The translations under genes were made by a program, and so were the position numbers. From the NCBI GenBank assembly GCA_023653785.1, contig JAMKCH010049376.1, positions 1-64,000 on the forward strand: a stretch of 64,000 bases of DNA, in the 5' to 3' direction. The notes beneath the pieces are model-generated. The model saw nothing but the letters and a program-made list of their open reading frames with translations. It searched no databases and was not told the DNA's origin. This DNA is from Ophioderma brevispina (Eukaryota; Echinodermata; Ophiuroidea; Amphilepidida; Ophiodermatidae). This document shows positions 1-11,884 of this stretch, in pieces. The number at the start of each line of letters is the position of its first letter. Position 1 is the first letter of the stretch.

Positions 1-3000
1 GGCGAAATATCACATAAACAATCAGACCATGGTCAGTACACCCACTTTGAATTTATAGCTGATCAAGACGCAATCACAAAACAAAACCTAGGATTGACCT
101 TTTAAAATTATAATTAGTGTAATATAACAACAAAATTAACTTTATTGGTAGCGTCTTTAACAAAAAAAATGCCCGATCATGTTGTGTTTTGCTGAAGCAC
201 ATCCCTTATTACGCCCATAGAGAAAAAAACTGACCAATCACCCAAAAAGTGACGGTAGGTTGCGGTATTTTTGTTGTCGATCTACGAGAAATTTCCCACT
301 AAATCAAGGCAGGAGTCCGCTCCTTGATTTTGTCAGGCGGTAATGAAGGTTTAAGGGAAGTTAGGGATATAAGAAGTGTAGCAGGGAAACCTCCAAGTAG
401 CATATATAATTTTGGCAAAAGCATCCTAGACCGTATTCAAAAATTGAAGAAGAAGAAAATATTAGCATTGCATGTTGACAAAGTCCAGTGTGGTCACATT
501 TCGTAAATAGGTCATAGGCCCAAAAATTAAAAGCTATGTCGGGCAGAGCATTTGCGGAGTGTAGACATGACTGGCTGCTTAGGCACAATTTCTGAAGAGT
601 AAGCCCAGTAAAGAATCCAAGTTTTATTGTATTTCCCTGATTTCAAGAGTTGATGACCTGAATGGGGAAAAATTGGTTTTGCAGATCCAAATAACAACCT
701 CATTAAGCTCATAACAATTGCTTTCGAAAAATGAGAAGTTTGAGGGGTTATAGGTTTTCACAATGTACATTTGTTTTAATGTCCACTTTCGATGAAATTT
801 CTTTCGTTTATATTGTTTCTTGGTAAACTTACAATATCAGTTTAAATTTACCTCAAGACGTTCTGCTACAGATTTGCGCAAGAAAATAGAAAAATATACA
901 ATATAGCTTACAGTTTACTATCTACTCTATAAAACCGACAGTTGGAAGATAATAAACATTATTGAGCGTATGTGTATATTGCCTTTTGTAGTAAAACGAA
1001 CAAACGTCTGATTGATTCAAATGAAGGGTTTACTTTCCATGTCCCGCATTACCCTGGTGGAACAAACGTACTGTCATCGATGTTGAATTGATGTATTAAC
1101 CTAATTATTAAACATGTTTATGTGCTCCTTTAATGCAGTGATATCGACAGCATGGAACTGGTTGTTTTATCTATTTTCTCTTTGTCAGGGATTCTGTAAC
1201 AGCCCATAAGACATGTGTGACTCTGTCTTACTAACCGCCAGTACCCGCAATGCTGAGAAGCCAGCTACAGCATTAGACAAATGCTAACGGAGATGTTGCA
1301 ATTCAGACAACGTCCACGTTATACCTTGTGAAAAATTGAAATAAGGGCTACATATAAGCTATCAACCTTTTCGCCCATCGGGACTTGGAATAAGTTAAGG
1401 AGTTGCACTTTTCGATAAGACACATTTCAATTTGTCCAGTGGTGTGATCATGGGCTTTATTAATGTAGAAACGGTATGCTAAACATTTATGCTATATACG
1501 TATACATGTAGGCTGTTGAACATTGCTTTACGATTGAAAATCAATAATATAAACCATAATATACATTTGTGGAATTGCATTATTATTTTGTTTAATTATG
1601 TTGTTAATTAAAAATGCTACTGCGCGGTTGAAATCGCGTTAGCAGACGTGAACCATATTCAGCGATACATCAATATATCAAGTGTTACTTTTCCACTGAT
1701 CCTTCACAACATCCTCAATCACCTTCCAACTAGGCGCTGCCTTGCTTTTCTCACGTAGTGTGGACATCGTATACATTCGACGAGAGAGCAAAGCTTTAAG
1801 TGACAAAATTATGCACCACTTGTTTTTTAAAAGAACAAAGACAACAAACTCGTTATGCCACCTGGGTCAACTATGAGATAATGTGATAAATTCCCATAAG
1901 GTTGCCCAGTCAGAGCAGAATTAGGATTTAAATTAACATCGTAACCATATCCTCATCTGGACTGAGTAATTCTCTAAGTCTCCTGCCTCAGGCCAAAATC
2001 AGCCACTTAACCATTTAAGTTTGAAGTATAGATTTAGCTTGTTTTAAGATGATGCAATACATGCGATTACTGGCCCAATGTAAGCCTATGAATATGTACA
2101 TCTTTTCAATGTTCTATTATGATAGTACTTTATTGTTTTGTTTTTTCTCTATACCCAAATATATATCTTCAAAATGGCCATTATTCTGTATATCTAAAAA
2201 TGCGCGTTGTATTCTTCTATCATACATGTGAATCTCTCTCTTTTAACAAACCAACACGACCACATACACAACTCACACACAACCGCCACAATGTCCCGCA
2301 CACATACCACGAACCACACGATTTTATCGTTCTGAAATTATTATAAGAACTAATTTGATTGCATAACTAATTTTTTTTTTCTTCGAATAAAAAAAAAATA
2401 TAATATTTTACATTAAACTTATTAGGTCTGTTTCGTAAAAAGGTCTTGCTTGGGTTGTGGCTTTTCTGTTTATTTGAAATTTCAGTTTGCCTATTCTAAC
2501 CTACCGAATATTTAGCACGAAAGGGTTTATTGCATACAGCGTGAGCAACGTAATATAACTTATTCTGGAGTTGCAAGAGAGACGGGACCAGCTTCCCTAA
2601 ATACATCTAGATCTAATAACAACCGTAATTATATACTGACTGTAAGGTAGTAGCTTTGAACTTTCGACAGCAATTCACAAATCGGTGATTATGGAAACCC
2701 CACAGCGAGGCTGCTGGATGTGGGCTGCACATGTCGCACTGTAATGGCAGTATAATTCACCTGCTAAGTATACTGTGTTAAAAGATGTACCTGTGATTAT
2801 TGATGAAGGGCATTCATTCACTTAAAAATAGGCATTGATAGATGCAACGTGGATGTAATCAGAGAAAGAAATACAATCACTAAAAGGAAACTGGAGCTAG
2901 GGTACTTTAGTAATTTGTTATCAAGTTAACCATTCCGTAATCATAACAGAAATTAACAACAGAAACCCCCCCGGTTGATTACAAGCGTTATGAATCCAGT

Positions 3001-3405
3001 TTTATCGTTATAGCGGTAAAACTCGTCTTAACATTTTTTTTGTAAAACAGTATACCAGGGGGGAAGGGAATACCACCCCGGATCGGGGGTTTTTTGCGTT
3101 ATAACAAACCAATGCTTTGAGTTTGGTAGTGGTATTGTGGGGCTGTTATCCTTTCGTTCCATTAAACCCTAACATTCAGTGCCAAAACACGTCCAATTAC
3201 ATCATCAAGTCAGCGAGTCGGCAGAATTGTAATTTTATCAAACATACAGTGTTAAAAAGGCAAGCCGTTTTGCAATTTTGACTCATTATTAAAAGTCATT
3301 ATAGCTCATCACTTAATATACATATTTTCTAATATTGTTTGAATAATAAAGTACACTGTTGCCCACAAAGGTTGGAGTATTTTTTCGCCCCAATCTTAAA
3401 AAGTA
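1..3405 (+). repeat. Segmental duplication, copy A (uninterrupted)
   Basis: This stretch aligns from its first base with the sequence starting at 4853, and from about 840 with the sequence starting at 11885. Shared landmarks include the phrases around 361-545 and 5201-5385, around 860-1000 and 11900-12030, and around 2680-2760 and 13705-13760. The copy begins before the window. No coding sequence is visible. The part from about 2990 to 3300 (tract of AAACTCGTCTTA, GGGGGAAGG, CACCCCG, GAGTCGGC) is related to the dispersed repeat at 35720-35970. Similarity to copy B fades near 3405. Differences are mostly one- or two-base insertions and deletions. Confidence 0.85.
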
Positions 3406-4852
3406 TCTCATATTTTCACGGGCTTGGATCCCCCCATTCGGGCGACCACCAGTCAAAGTAAAAGATGCATGGGACGATATGGCTGGAGAGCAACCATGTC
3501 ACCGTATATAACATAAATATTAAATTAAGCCTTATGGGTAGTGGACTCAGTGCGCAGAAGTATTACCATCTACTATGATATATTGATGTTATCCAAACCT
3601 GTTTAAGAGAGTAGCTTACAATGACCAACTTTTAACAATATTTAGGCAGGTTCCGCAACTGCATATAATGGGCATTTGAGGGAAAATTTGCATTAGGTAT
3701 ACGACATAGTTATGGTAAAAGCATTTTAACAAATGGTATTTAGGCCTTTTTTGGGGCAGGGGACACGAAAGAGAAATATGTGATCCGGGTCACCTGTTTC
3801 ATATACGAACTAAGACAATTCAGCCTTTTACATCATCTTTACATAGACAGTGCAAGACGACTTGCGTGCCTTTGTGTCCGAAACGCGGGCGCCAAAAAGT
3901 GCAGAGTAAACATTCAAATCACCTGTTATTTGAATTACCATTTAAGCAAATACTATTAGTCAAAATATTTAGAGAGTTAATGTCCCTATTTCAAATGCGT
4001 TTACGTTGACTGAAGTGCTTTCATTTAGCATGAATTGAGTTTTTATCTGATATTAAACTATATATTTCAATAGATTACAGTGGAAATTTTAATTTCCACC
4101 CACATATCCCTCATTCAGTGAATCTACTCCATCACATATTTGTATGTCGCTTTTTGAAATTGTGTATTTGGAACATATCTATTTATAGAACGAGAAGGTC
4201 TAAAATAGATTCTTTCACACAAATGGTGAGAACCTGTTGTCACTAAGAGGGTGGATACGCAGATATTAAGTTGTTTTTTGTTTAAGTTATCAGAGTGAAA
4301 TCAATAAAAAAGTCTCAAAGGTCCAAACGTCGGATTTATGATAATACTAAATCTCATAATTGATTATTGCTATTGGTTTATATTATGTATAGGTCTTACC
4401 TTTTGTGTAAGAAACATTTCTTTCTCGCCTTTGACATTTCGAATATAAAATTCCAAACTTCCCATTTAAATAAGCTTTTAATAATTTTCTTACAAGGTGA
4501 CCACGCAAAAACCCACGCAGGAGCATTAGAATTTTCTCTGATGTGAAAATGTGTCGATCTCAATCTTGGGATTTCTTAAAAGTGGGTGACAACCTCGTCC
4601 TCAAATTGAGATTTTAGTATCAGATACAGTTCATAGTTTTCTACATTACTTCCCTCCCTTGAAAGTTTAGACCCTAGAAATGGTTCCCATTTGGTGGTTT
4701 GCACCAAGCGTCTCAAATATGTGTACCGATAGTTATTGACACACAACACTGTCCTATGGGCCATTCATTACATATTTTTTGTCTTCATTATCCAACGGCA
4801 GACCTATTACTCAAACTTGAATCTGATAATTTTTGTATTTGCTTTCATGTAT
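3406..4852. other. Unique spacer between the two duplicate copies
   Basis: I see no coding sequence, RNA gene or recognisable element here. It does not match the sequence that follows copy B after 14400, so the duplication is not a simple head-to-tail repeat of a 4.85-kb unit. Confidence 0.5.
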
Positions 4853-5664
4853 GGCGAAAAATTCACTAACAATCAACCGTCAGTACACAAACGCACTTTG
4901 AGTTTAAATAGGCTGATCAGACGCCACAAACAAACCTATATGACCTTTTTAAATTATAATTTAGTTAATATAACAACAATAATTCACTTATTGGTACTTC
5001 ATTAAACAACTAATGCCCGATCATCATGTTGTGTTTTGCATGAAGCACAATCCCTTAAACGCCCTATAGAAATCTCCTGACAATCACCGCAAAAGTGAGG
5101 TAGCGTATTTTCGTTGTCAGATCTACGAGAAATTTCCCACTTATGAAGGCAGGGGTCCGCTCCTTATTTTTTTCATGGTGGCTATACGGTTTAAGGGATG
5201 TTAGGGATATAGAATGTGCTATGGAAACCTCCAAGTTAGCCATATCATTTTGGCCAAAGCATCCTAGACCGTATTCAAAAATTGAAGAAAATATTAGCAT
5301 GCATGTTGACAAAGTCAAGTGTGGTCCCATTTCGTAAATAGGTCATAGGCCAACATTAAAAAGCTATGTCGGGCAAGCATTTGCGGATTTAGACATGACT
5401 GGCTTGCTTAGAGTCATCAATTTCGAAGAGTAAGCCCAAAAATCACAGTTTATTGTAATTTCCCTGATTCAAGTAGTAGAGTGACCTGATGGGGAAAAAT
5501 GGGGCTTGCATAATCAGAATAACAACCTCATTTAAACCTAACATTGCTTTCCGAAAATGAGAGTTTAGTGGTTTTTTTAGGTTTTTCAAATGTACATTTG
5601 TTTTAATGTCCCACTTTCGATGAAATTTCTTTTTCGTTTTTATGTTTTTGTAAACTACCTCAGT
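4853..5664 (+). repeat. Segmental duplication, copy B, left part
   Basis: This part matches 1-840. It ends where the LTR retrotransposon begins, and the homology resumes at 11885 directly after the element. The corresponding site in copy A is near 836-845 (CAGTTTAAATTTA). It is non-coding. Confidence 0.85.
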
Positions 5665-5668
5665 TTTT

Positions 5669-6583
5669 TGTTATGACGGTCTCGTAGATGTCAAGGTCGA
5701 AATACCTTTCAAACACCAATAATGAGCCTTGTGCACAAATGATGAAATATACAAAATTAAAAAAAAAAAAAAAAAAAATACTTGATTTTGTTCAAGAATT
5801 TGGTATGTTCCAAAACAAAATTACATATACACAATTAGTTCAGATTACTTATGGTTTACTAGTGTCCCTGTGTTGAAGCGTTGCAGTTCATCTATGATAT
5901 GTCCTCACAGCGAAGACGCCGAAAAGACAAAGCGCACAAGTTCCATCCAAAACTCCTGCGGTATTATATTCCAAGGACTCTTCTTCTTCTCAGTCCTGAA
6001 TGAATCTGTCCACAGTTCACGACGACAAGGGTTAAATTAAGTCCCTCGACGGCATTAATATTCCACAGTATATCAGTCCCAGATAAGCACCACGATTTTT
6101 AAATCTGTCCACAATTTGGTAATCCTATTTTGGATTCCCAGCACTTTCGGCTTCAAAGACAACAGTAAATATTACAGCACTCTGCGCAATTGAAATTAAA
6201 TATAGAATCCCTGGCACTGTACAGGTCTGCCTTCCTCAAGCAGATTAAAAAACTAGCTATCTTTTCTAGCCTACTTGTTTTACTAGTGATGCTGGCGGCG
6301 AGAGCTTGCTCAATCCCTATAGATAACTGATTACAAAATCCCTTCTAAAAATAAACATACATCAATTTCTTTATGCATAACATGACCTTGCACCATCAAA
6401 TCAGATTTCACAATCCAAATTACATTCACTTTCAATATATAACTTTGTGGGGAATTCCATCTTGCAATGTTTTTGATCTTTTAAGTAAACAAAAATACTT
6501 TGTCTGTGAGAAGATCTTTTCTCAATAAAATTGAAAAATATATTTTTTCAAAGTTTACATATAGAAAATGGAGCTATATAACA
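5669..6583 (-). repeat. 3' LTR of the Gmr1-like element (left copy)
   Basis: This is a direct repeat of 10964-11884. Shared landmarks include GGTCGAAATACC near the plus-strand start, a block around 5876-5990 and 11160-11270, and the GGCGGCGAGA block near 6296 and 11580. The minus-strand start reads TGTTATATAGCTCC. A poly-A run at 5761-5778 is absent from the other LTR. Divergence is mostly small indels. Confidence 0.87.
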
Positions 6584-6597
6584 TCCTCCCCCTTAAG
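6584..6597 (-). other. Polypurine tract
   Basis: On the minus strand the sequence AAGGGGGAGGA lies directly before the TG of the downstream LTR. This is the usual position and composition of the plus-strand primer of an LTR retrotransposon. Confidence 0.75.
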
Positions 6598-6784
6598 AAG
6601 AAAATTAGAATGAATGAAATTCCAAAATCGGGCTTCATACCTTTTAAAAACCCTTTTGTGGTTATTTCAATCATTTACAAGTGCAAGATTTTTACACTTT
6701 TTACTATAATGTTTCTTGCATTGCTTAGCCCTTCAGTCTTTATTACAATTTTGTAATTTTGTAACTAATTTTCTGAACAAAATG

Positions 6785-6845
6785 TAAGCACTCTGGATAA
6801 GGCCGCTGCCAAGACATTTTTCTTCTTTTCCTTTGATATGTCTAT
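6785..6845 (-). pseudogene. RNase H C-terminal remnant of the Gmr1-like element
   Basis: A minus-strand reading gives HIKGKEEKCLGSGLIQSAY. With a small frame change it resembles the end of Ty3/Gypsy RNase H, where a 'G-x-x-N-x-x-A-D-A-L-S-R' signature closes the domain. The rest of RNase H is not found upstream. Short and frameshifted, so the assignment rests mainly on its position between the RT start and the polypurine tract. Confidence 0.5.
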
Positions 6846-6954
6846 GTCCGATTGTATTCTTTTGAGTTACTCCAACAGGTTAAATTCTTTTCAGGTGGAG
6901 GTTCTAATTTATCATCCACAAAAATTCATCAAAATACAATTCAATAAATAATAT

Positions 6955-7200
6955 TGGGTACATTTTCCCCAATATGGCATAAAGTGAGTTTGACTGACCT
7001 AGATTTCCATAACTCACTCTCTACTGTACTCCACTGAGATGCTGCATTTGATTTGGCTCTGAAATGCCAAAAATCATGTCTGGGTTATGACATGTTCTCA
7101 CTGGGTACAATCAGGAAAAATATTTTGCCACTCATGAATTAAGTCTTTCAATTCACCTTGTTGACTTTCTGGGAGATGACCTAGTTTCTTCTTGCTAAAT
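6955..7200 (-). pseudogene. RT N-terminal remnant of the Gmr1-like element
   Basis: The minus strand reads KLGHLPESQQGELKDLIHEW followed by QNIFPDC, which is the typical lead-in to a Ty3/Gypsy reverse transcriptase. A frameshifted short stretch ending REKVMEI follows. The palm with its catalytic aspartates is absent: within about 100 bp the sequence passes to the RNase H end. I infer an internal deletion of roughly 1 kb or more. Its place downstream of integrase supports the Gmr1-like order. Confidence 0.7.
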
Positions 7201-7389
7201 TGGCAAGTATGAGTCAGAATTTGTAATTTGACCAATACTCATTTTCTGTGTTTACAGTGCCGTTTTGTTCAAATTCTAACTCTGTGTGTCACCATTTGTA
7301 CACTCATCCCTAACTCTATATGACATTACACATGCAGGGTTTTTTCCATCAGTCTCTATCTCTTCATTATCTACTCTTTTGAGCATATT

Positions 7390-8560
7390 TATGTCACATA
7401 ATTGTCGACTTTTCCGCCTACCTCGTTTTTAATCACATAATCAGGGTCTCCCACTTTGTTCTCAATCTCATATGGCCCAGAATAACTGGCTTGCAAGGAT
7501 GCCCTTGTAATTGGAAAATTGTGCCAAAACTTTATCCCTGGCTTGAATCCTCTGTCCTAGCATCTTTTGTCATACCATGTTGTCAATTTTTTCCTGACCT
7601 CTGTTTCAGATTTTGTTTGGCAATTTCTGTGGCCCTTTGGAGCTCTTGCTGAATTGAGACACATAGTCTAAACAATTCACATCAGGATTTTCACACAACC
7701 CTTTTTCTTTCAGTAGTTTTCAATGGTCACCCCCTAACTTTGTGACCACACACCCAACTCAATGGACTAAATCCTAGACTCTTGTCCAGCCTCCCTGTAG
7801 CAATAACAGGAGATGAACTCGCTCATCCCAATCCCTCTCAAATCAAAACATAGTTTTTGAATCATTGTTTTCAATGTTTGTGGTACCTTTCTAGGGCCCC
7901 CTGGGATTCTGGGTGGTATGCTTTAGAACTGTACTGGGAATTCCCAACTGGTCCTCACTTTGTTTGAATAAACCTGACATGAACTTTGATCCTTGATCAG
8001 ACAGAATTGATTTTGGAAGGCCTACGTGAAAAACTTGTTAAGCTTTTCACTATATTCTGTGCCCTAATTTTCTCAGGGTATAGCCTCAGGAATCTTGTGG
8101 AATGCACACAGGATGGTCAGTAATACTGATTTCCTGACTTGGCTTTGGAAGTGGCCCTACACATCTATTAACAACCTACTAAATGGCTCATCCAATGCTG
8201 GTATTGGTTGCGAGGGAGCAGTAGACTTTTCTGATGCTTGCCCACCATTTTTTGACATGTGTGACAAGCTAAATACTCAACACATCTTTCTTCTGAGTGA
8301 GCCACCAAAATTCTCTAATTCTGTCATGTTTTGTTCTCACACCCTAGTGTCCTGCCATGGGACTATCATGGCTATGCCTATCAATTCCCTTTGTATAGAC
8401 CTTTGGCACGACAATTTGATGCACAACACCTTCCATCTCATCTACAGTGCATCGGTGGCCGCCATTTTTTCCTCATGAGGAACATACCATTTGCTTGTAG
8501 AAACATACAGGAATTGCCTCGGCTTCCTGTTGCAACACTGCCCTCTCACCTAATTTCCTA
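7390..8560 (-). pseudogene. Integrase of the Gmr1-like element (frameshifted)
   Basis: Domains can be read in pieces on the minus strand. At the N-terminal end, LGERAVLQQEAEAIPVCF (near 8500-8555) is followed by a zinc-binding region with CHTCQK (near 8240-8280). The catalytic core begins with KAKSGNQY (near 8120-8145). The second acidic residue lies in LSDQGSKFMSGLFKQSE (near 7960-8010). The glutamate lies in AYHPESQGALERYHKH (7874-7922). The C-terminal part is near 7400-7640 and includes RLRTKWETLIM and, in another frame, a Y-x-I-E-N-K-V-G-D-type stretch. At least four frame changes are needed, so no intact protein is made as sequenced. The DDE residues themselves appear preserved. Confidence 0.82.
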
Positions 8561-8974
8561 AGTGCTGGTTCGTGTGCTGCTCATTTACCAGCTTGTCATG
8601 GCTTAAAGGGTCTCCTTTACAGTCCTAACTCTATCATGCTCAGCAGCTGTATTTTCATTGTTTACCGCTTTTCACTTTGTTTGTTCTCAGGGGCTGGAAT
8701 TTTCACTAACAGGGAATTTAGTCTTCCCCTGAAGAGGAAGATTAGACCTCCAATTCCTCTAATTTTTTTTTTTTTTTTGTTTTGGAAGGTAAAAAAAGAG
8801 AAAATAGCCTCTAAATTTGGGACCAATTAAGTCATCCTCGACGCTCTTTCCTATATGTGTGAGTTCTTTGACTCATCACGCCACTGTTTTCCTGTGGGGG
8901 CTTTTCTTTTCTGGTCATTGACCTCGTTACTGCACATGCTGGAAAGAATTCGGTTTCCTCGTCAACAAATTTAT

Positions 8975-9300
8975 CCACTTACAGGCACCTGGGACCTATG
9001 GGATCTGGGATTCTTTTCCCCCTGTCCAAATCCGCCCACAACTGGATACCGCCTTTACTTGGCAGTTCTTGTCTACACCAAGTGGTGACAGTTTTCCGAA
9101 ACCATTCTGATTCAAATTCTTGTGGAGAGGGACCTAATAATCCATTACTATCCCCTGAATCAATGCCTATTTTCCTGTGGAACTCTCCTATCAAATGGAA
9201 GTTGTAACAGCTTCCATTATCCATGGCTGCGCGCACACTGTCCCGCATGATTCTATGGGTTTTGGATCTAAATAGCACCCGAAAGTGACACAAATCCCCT
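8975..9300 (-). pseudogene. Aspartic protease region of the Gmr1-like element
   Basis: A 104-residue minus-strand frame runs through RIMRDS, the likely active-site strand (D-S/T-G in functional enzymes; the glycine is disrupted here). It ends with ELPSKGGIQL, then ADLDRGKRIPDP, which matches the usual C-terminal 'LP-x-KG, x-G-N-D-L-A-G, x-PDP' pattern of this family. It lies between gag and integrase. The active site and frame look damaged. Confidence 0.65.
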
Positions 9301-9419
9301 CCAAAACAAAGGCTTAAAGTACCCTTACTTTTTCTGTGTCAATTCCCTTTGTGGGATTTTCTTGTTTCTGAACAGAAATAACTTTTGACCGCAAAGTAAC
9401 TGCCAAACCTATTGGTTTT

Positions 9420-9530
9420 GACTGTCACTTTTGGGCTCCCTCCCTTTGGTGGATAGCCCTGTATCTCCCAACACTGTTACCTTGTATTCCTGGCTTAAAA
9501 AAGGACAGTGGATTGCATGCACGTTAACTT
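9420..9530 (-). pseudogene. Possible zinc-knuckle remnant between gag and protease
   Basis: On the minus strand a frame-shifted reading shows FKPG, then CWEIQGYPPKGG, then KVTVKTNRFG. The pattern is what remains of a CCHC nucleocapsid knuckle followed by the start of the protease linker. Cysteine spacing is broken by indels, so the call is tentative. Confidence 0.35.
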
Positions 9531-9689
9531 GATTTTGGGTCCCATCCCATGTTTCTGTTTAGCACCATTACTTTCTTTACTCCCTCTTTTTCATGGCACC
9601 TGACTGGGATTTCCCTCCTGAGTGCTACCATAGATCGCTTTGGTTAGAACCCGACTTATGTTTAAATTCTGTTGGTTGTACTAGTAAAT

Positions 9690-10765
9690 TCTTGGCTAGG
9701 CCTACTAGTATGACGTAGTTTGTTTTTGTTTGTCAATTCATAATCGTCGGCCTTTACGTACGGCTGCTTCAAACGCAACTGTCAATGTTGTTGTTCATCC
9801 AGATGTGTTTTGGATATCTGGATGTAGAACACTGTTTTTGAACTCTTTTCCCTGATCATAACATTAACTCCTCGTAATTTTGACAAATTTTGCCCGACTT
9901 CTTGGAGGACAGCCACGATCAAACTTTGTGCCTTTACACGGGCAAATTCTACGTGGGGCTGGTCATCCTTTTTCTCTGACAAGCCCGAATTTTGTCCTAT
10001 TATTAACCCTCTGGCACCAATTCATATCGTTGAGCACTTCCTGCTAACCTCGTCATAATCACTACAATCTGTCGAATGACATGGCCGAATATATTTCTCG
10101 GCTTTTCCCAATGAACACTGACTGTAGGTCACAAGGTCCAACGACTCTTGGGCCATTTTCAAGCTATTGGCAATTGTCTCAAAGTGTAAGAAGTATTTGT
10201 CTACTTCTTGTTTCCTGAAATTTTGGAACCATGCGAATATTTTTCGCCGCATCACAACCAGAGGGACTTGAAAGTCTGACTAGCTAAGCCTGTTGTTTTC
10301 AATTGTTCCTAACTCTAACGAGCTAAAACTCCTTTTTGTTTTCATCTCATTCTTAAATTTTTCCTTTTCTAATTCCTTTCTTTTTTCAATCTCAATTCCA
10401 TCTCTTTTTGTTGTCTTAGTTCCATTTGCATTGCAATTCCTTTTCTTTTGTGTTGCATTTCCATTTCTTTTTTGTTTCACTTCATTCTTGACTTTTTCTT
10501 TTCCATTGCATTTCATTTCAATGCTTTTAATTTTACGCATCACTTGTGCCCTGTTTCAGAACTCTACTATCCTATCCATATATGATATCCCAACATCGTC
10601 CGGGACAATTTTTCAGTCACATTATTTTGCAGTCACTTCTTTCTCATAGCATGTTTTGTATTGCCCCTCCGGTCTAAATTCTTGGCTAGCTCATCCATCA
10701 TAGGCTTTCTCAGCTCATCAAACTTCTCCCCAAGTTATTTGCCCAATGAACACTTCTTGATCAAA
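9690..10765 (-). pseudogene. Gag of the Gmr1-like element (SCAN-like capsid, frameshifted)
   Basis: In minus-strand order there is an N-terminal part with EKFDELRKPMMDELAKN (near 10680-10730). Next is a strongly charged, likely coiled-coil stretch rich in K, E and R (10280-10543). A capsid segment with EVDKYFLHFETIANSLKMAQ follows (10022-10255). Then come QPHVEFARVKAQS and, at the end, KTHLDEQQ (9782-9982), and an Alanine/Asp-rich linker (KADDYELTNKNK, near 9720-9760). This arrangement is typical of SCAN-like gag proteins of deuterostome Ty3/Gypsy elements, which build the particle. Several frameshifts separate the pieces. Confidence 0.75.
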
Positions 10766-10937
10766 ACTCCTTGTGATTGTACGTCTACAACCAATATACT
10801 AACTTGAACCAACTAGGCACATAGTACATGTAATACCACAAAGTTTGGTATGGCAAAAATGTGCACAATGTTTTACAATATTACACACTTTTAATGTGTA
10901 AATTCTGAACAATAAAGGCTCCAATGTATCTCAATTC

Positions 10938-10959
10938 AATTCCCGTACGAGCCCCCCAA
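10938..10959 (-). other. Primer binding site, tRNA-Pro type
   Basis: Three bases inside the upstream LTR, the minus strand reads TTGGGGGGCTCGTACGGGAA. This matches the well-known proline-tRNA primer binding site (TGGGGGCTCGT then CCGGGAT) except for one extra G and a C-to-A change. The position is correct for first-strand priming and fixes the element's orientation independently of the proteins. Confidence 0.8.
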
Positions 10960-10963
10960 TTAC

Positions 10964-11884
10964 TGTATGACGTCCGTAGGTGGCTCAGGTCGAAATACCT
11001 TCAACCCACATAAATGAGCCTTGGTTCAACAAATGATCTAATATATAATAAAAACAGTTTTAAAAATGACTTTACCTGTTGGTTCAATAATTGTATTCCA
11101 AACAAAAATTACATATACACAATTAGTTAAGATTACTTGTTGTTTACTCGTGTCCTGTGTTGAAAGCGTTGCATGTTCAACGATGATATGGTCCTCACAA
11201 CCAGCGCAGACTCCAAATGCAGCGCACAAGTTCCTACTAAACTCCTCAGCGTAGTATATTCCAGGGAATCTCTTCTCATTCCTGAAGGTAATCTTGTCCA
11301 ACAGTTCAAGACGCAAGGTTAAAATTAAGTCCCTCGACGACATAATCCCCAGTATATCAGTCCAAATACTCACACAGAACCACGATTTTCTATCTGTCCA
11401 CATTTTGGAATCCTATTTTGATCCCAGCCACTTTCGTCATCAAAGACGACAGTAGAATAATTACAGTCACTCTGCTCACATGGAATTAAATATAATAAAT
11501 CCTGCCTGTACATGTCTGCTCCTCAACAGATTAAACTAGCTATCTTCTAGCAACTTGTTACTACTATTGGGATATTCTGGCGGCGAGACTTAGCTTCAAT
11601 CTCTATATATACGGACTTCACAAAAATCCCAGTCTAAAATAGACATTACCACAAAACACATCATTCTTATGCATAAACATGACCTTGCAGCCATCAAATC
11701 AGATTCAAATCTAAATACATCACTTCATATATCATAACTTTTGTGGGGGAATTCCCGATCTTTCAATGTTTTGGATTTTTTTCAATTAAACACATACTTG
11801 TCCCTTGAGAATCTTTGTCTCAAATAAATTGAGAAAATAATATTTTTAAAAAGTTAATATCACGAAAAATGGAGGCCATATACA
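10964..11884 (-). repeat. 5' LTR of the Gmr1-like element (right copy)
   Basis: Direct repeat of 5669-6583. On the minus strand it starts TGTATATGGCCTCC and ends CATACA, directly before the primer binding site. The promoter and polyadenylation signals would lie here; I cannot place a TATA box with confidence. Confidence 0.87.

Larger units (their letters stand above)
5669..11884 (-). mobile_element. Ty3/Gypsy LTR retrotransposon, Gmr1-like, defective
   Basis: The element is about 6.2 kb on the minus strand and is bounded by two direct LTRs that each begin with TG and end with CA. Inside the upstream (right) LTR is a tRNA-Pro-type primer binding site, and inside the downstream (left) LTR is a G-rich polypurine tract. 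Domain remnants in minus-strand order are gag, protease, integrase, RT start and RNase H end. Integrase upstream of RT is the hallmark of the Gmr1-like group of Ty3/Gypsy elements, known from deuterostomes. Both flanks show GTTT, so the target duplication is probably 4-5 bp. Most of RT and RNase H is missing and every domain has frameshifts, so this copy cannot encode its own reverse transcription. Some frameshifts may be sequencing errors. Confidence 0.88.

Noticed and set aside
8095..8561. 127- and 76-residue plus-strand frames
   Set aside because: They are antisense to the integrase of the minus-strand LTR retrotransposon.
10280..10543. Independent lysine/glutamate-rich coiled-coil gene on the minus strand
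   Set aside because: Its position between the N-terminal gag piece and the capsid-like segment of the LTR retrotransposon makes it the coiled-coil part of gag.
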